From Actinomycetes bacterium (lineage in GTDB: Bacteria; Actinomycetota; Actinomycetes; Propionibacteriales; Propionibacteriaceae), in NCBI GenBank assembly GCA_023443125.1, contig JAEZVO010000053.1:1-5709 (forward strand): DNA of 5,709 bases. Direction: 5' to 3'. The notes beneath the pieces were generated by a model, which had not been told where the DNA came from, made no database searches, and saw only the letters and a program-made list of their open reading frames with translations. Below, piece by piece: positions 4,235 to 5,709 of the stretch. Each line of letters begins with the position of its first letter. Within the stretch, counting starts at the first letter, position 1. A program made the position numbers and the translations under genes.

Positions 4235-5709
4235 ATGACAGCCTTTAACCTTCTGCGAAACAATGCTGGACTGATCAGCTTGGGAATCTTCCTGTCATTG
4301 TTATCTACCGCTGTTACCCTTCTTCAACCCGCACTTGTTGGCCAGTTGATATCCGGAGTGGGTAGCGGAGTGTTTCAGCAGCCACTGATGCTCCTACTGC
4401 TAACTATTCTGGGAACATCCGTTTTGACAGCCGCCGCAATGTACGTGGTGTCCATCGCAGCGGATCGAACAGTCCGTGACATGCGTAAGAAGATCACGAA
4501 TCACCTTCTCTACCTGCAGATGAGGGAATTTGAGAAAGGAGGGGCGGGCAGCTTCACTACACGGATAACGTCGGATACCTCCATCGTTAGCACCGCTTTT
4601 TCTTCTACCCTTGCTGATTTCGTGGGTGGGTTCACCGTCATCATCGGTGCACTCATTTATATGGCTGTGGTGGACTGGAAATTACTTTTGGTCGTTGTTG
4701 CAGTGCTGCTGATCGCCCTAGTCATAATTCTAGCTATTTCAAATTCCCTACAGAATCTCTCGTCGAAAGTTCAGGACCGCCTTGCAGCGCTCGGAGAAAT
4801 CTTACAGTCGGCGCTATCGGCAATTCGGACTATCAAGGCCTTCCGGGTCGAGACGAAGGTCATTGGTAACTTATCCACCGAGATTGACCACGCCTACCGC
4901 AACCGGCGAAAGATGAGCTTCGTCGAAGCCGTTCTTGACCCCTTAAGCACGGTGACTTCCTACATGGCGCTTCTCGCGGTCGTCCTGTTCGGGTCCATTA
5001 GGTTAAACAACGGGGATTTGTCGGGAGAGTCACTTGCCATCTTCGTTACCGCACTATTTCTGATGCTCGCCCCCATCGTGCAGGTGTCTCAGTCCCTCGG
5101 AACCTTCTTTGAGGCTAGGGGGGTACTGAGCAGAATTAACCAGCTCTTCGATCTCGAAGTTGAAGATTCAGTTGGACAAAGTTCACTTCTAGAGCTTTGG
5201 CCCACTTCCCCAGGATCCATCGAATTCGAGTCGGCATCGTATAGCCGAGAGGGCCAAACCATCTTAGATAACGCAAATGTAACGATCCTACCAGGTGAGA
5301 AAGTGGCACTCACAGGAGCTTCTGGTGCGGGAAAAACCACAATATTCAGTCTTCTACTGAGATTCTATGACACCTCGACTGGCCACATCCGTGTCGGGGG
5401 GCGGGATCTTAGTGACTGGAGCAGGAAAGATCTTCGCACTGTGATCACCTACGTCGAGCAGGAACCTGACTTGCTTTCGGGAACGCTCAGAGAAAACCTT
5501 ACTCTCGGGACATCAGAAAGTTTCGATGACAAAATTCTTATCACGTTGCTAGATCAGTTCGGACTGGAAAACTTCGCCAGTACCGACGGCCTAGACCGGT
5601 TAGTAGGATTCGGCAATAGCGGATTGTCCGGAGGAGAGCGACAGCGAGTTGCCATCATCCGTGCTGTCCTTCAAAAATCGCCGGTCATCCTTGTAGATGA
5701 GCCGACTTC
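4235..5709 (+). CDS. ABC exporter, fused membrane and ATPase domains, probable peptide/bacteriocin type (3' end outside window)
   Basis: The frame is open from the ATG at 4235 to the window end, 491 codons, with about 90-100 residues expected beyond. It is a half-transporter that would work as a dimer in the cytoplasmic membrane. Six hydrophobic segments are visible at about 11-34, 50-72, 126-146, 148-169, 240-260 and 265-290, with the coupling region ALSAIRTIKAF (193-203) between the fourth and fifth. The ATPase domain has A-loop Y336, Walker A GASGAGKTT (361-369), Q-loop YVEQE (Q409), signature LSGGERQR (464-471), and Walker B VILVDE with the catalytic E489. All are intact. There is no N-terminal C39 peptidase, so it would not cleave a leader itself. 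The YVEQ...SGTLRENL wording is what I associate with actinobacterial lantibiotic-type exporters, but a multidrug or lipid exporter cannot be excluded. TTA (eight codons), CTA, ATA and AGG usage differs from ahpCF. Confidence 0.93.
   Translation, partial: MTAFNLLRNNAGLISLGIFLSLLSTAVTLLQPALVGQLISGVGSGVFQQPLMLLLLTILGTSVLTAAAMYVVSIAADRTVRDMRKKITNHLLYLQMREFEKGGAGSFTTRITSDTSIVSTAFSSTLADFVGGFTVIIGALIYMAVVDWKLLLVVVAVLLIALVIILAISNSLQNLSSKVQDRLAALGEILQSALSAIRTIKAFRVETKVIGNLSTEIDHAYRNRRKMSFVEAVLDPLSTVTSYMALLAVVLFGSIRLNNGDLSGESLAIFVTALFLMLAPIVQVSQSLGTFFEARGVLSRINQLFDLEVEDSVGQSSLLELWPTSPGSIEFESASYSREGQTILDNANVTILPGEKVALTGASGAGKTTIFSLLLRFYDTSTGHIRVGGRDLSDWSRKDLRTVITYVEQEPDLLSGTLRENLTLGTSESFDDKILITLLDQFGLENFASTDGLDRLVGFGNSGLSGGERQRVAIIRAVLQKSPVILVDEPT

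Noticed and set aside
5089..5340. Minus-strand open frame of 83 codons
   Set aside because: Antisense to the exporter ATPase domain, which has intact motifs on the plus strand.
1..5709. CRISPR array, tRNA/rRNA genes, insertion sequence ends
   Set aside because: No regularly spaced direct repeats, no tRNA-like cloverleaf with conserved arms, no transposase sequence and no terminal inverted repeats with target duplications were found by eye. The 61-base structure at 3282-3342 lacks the tRNA D-loop and T-loop bases.

Overview
The window looks like chromosomal DNA from a fairly high-GC bacterium, most likely an actinomycete (Actinomycetota). I base this on the G/C-rich third codon positions of the left-hand genes, the good Shine-Dalgarno sequences, and the actinobacterial flavour of the peptide-type ABC exporter at the right end. 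The genus cannot be fixed from the sequence; a Corynebacterium-like or Actinomyces-like host is only a guess.

Left part (1-2440, minus strand): a complete, intact peroxide-defence operon, ahpC then ahpF. AhpC (187 aa, C47 and C166) reduces peroxides. AhpF (522 aa, redox pairs C133/C136 and C349/C352) recycles it with NADH. A G+C-rich hairpin with a U-run lies between the genes and probably sets an AhpC excess by partial termination. A perfect 28-bp palindrome follows ahpF at the window edge. A vegetative-type promoter for ahpC lies just downstream (in window coordinates) of its start.

Middle part (2430-4234, plus strand): a decayed junction zone. It begins with the N-terminal part of a type I restriction-modification methylase (hsdM). 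This copy has a one-base frameshift near 3072 and loses homology at about 3114, before the SAM-binding and catalytic motifs. Next comes a promoter-like sequence, a 21-codon leader ORF and a nested RNA structure whose outer stem hides the ribosome binding site of a short ABC-ATPase reading frame (3344-3652). This is laid out like a translational attenuator of the kind known upstream of ribosome-targeting antibiotic resistance genes. The ATPase keeps Walker A but is only 102 aa and appears internally deleted. It is followed by a reading frame of unknown family (3731-4063, continuing in the same frame to 4189) that has a strong Shine-Dalgarno but no usual start codon and one in-frame stop.

Right part (4235-5709, plus strand): the first 491 codons of an intact ABC exporter with fused membrane and ATPase domains and no N-terminal peptidase. 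It runs off the window. Its type, and the unidentified frame before it, suggest a peptide (bacteriocin or RiPP) export locus. From about 3115 onwards the sequence is less G/C-biased and uses TTA, CTA and ATA codons, which fits acquired DNA. The picture is a stable core operon beside a small accessory island assembled from remnants of a restriction system and peptide or antibiotic transport genes.
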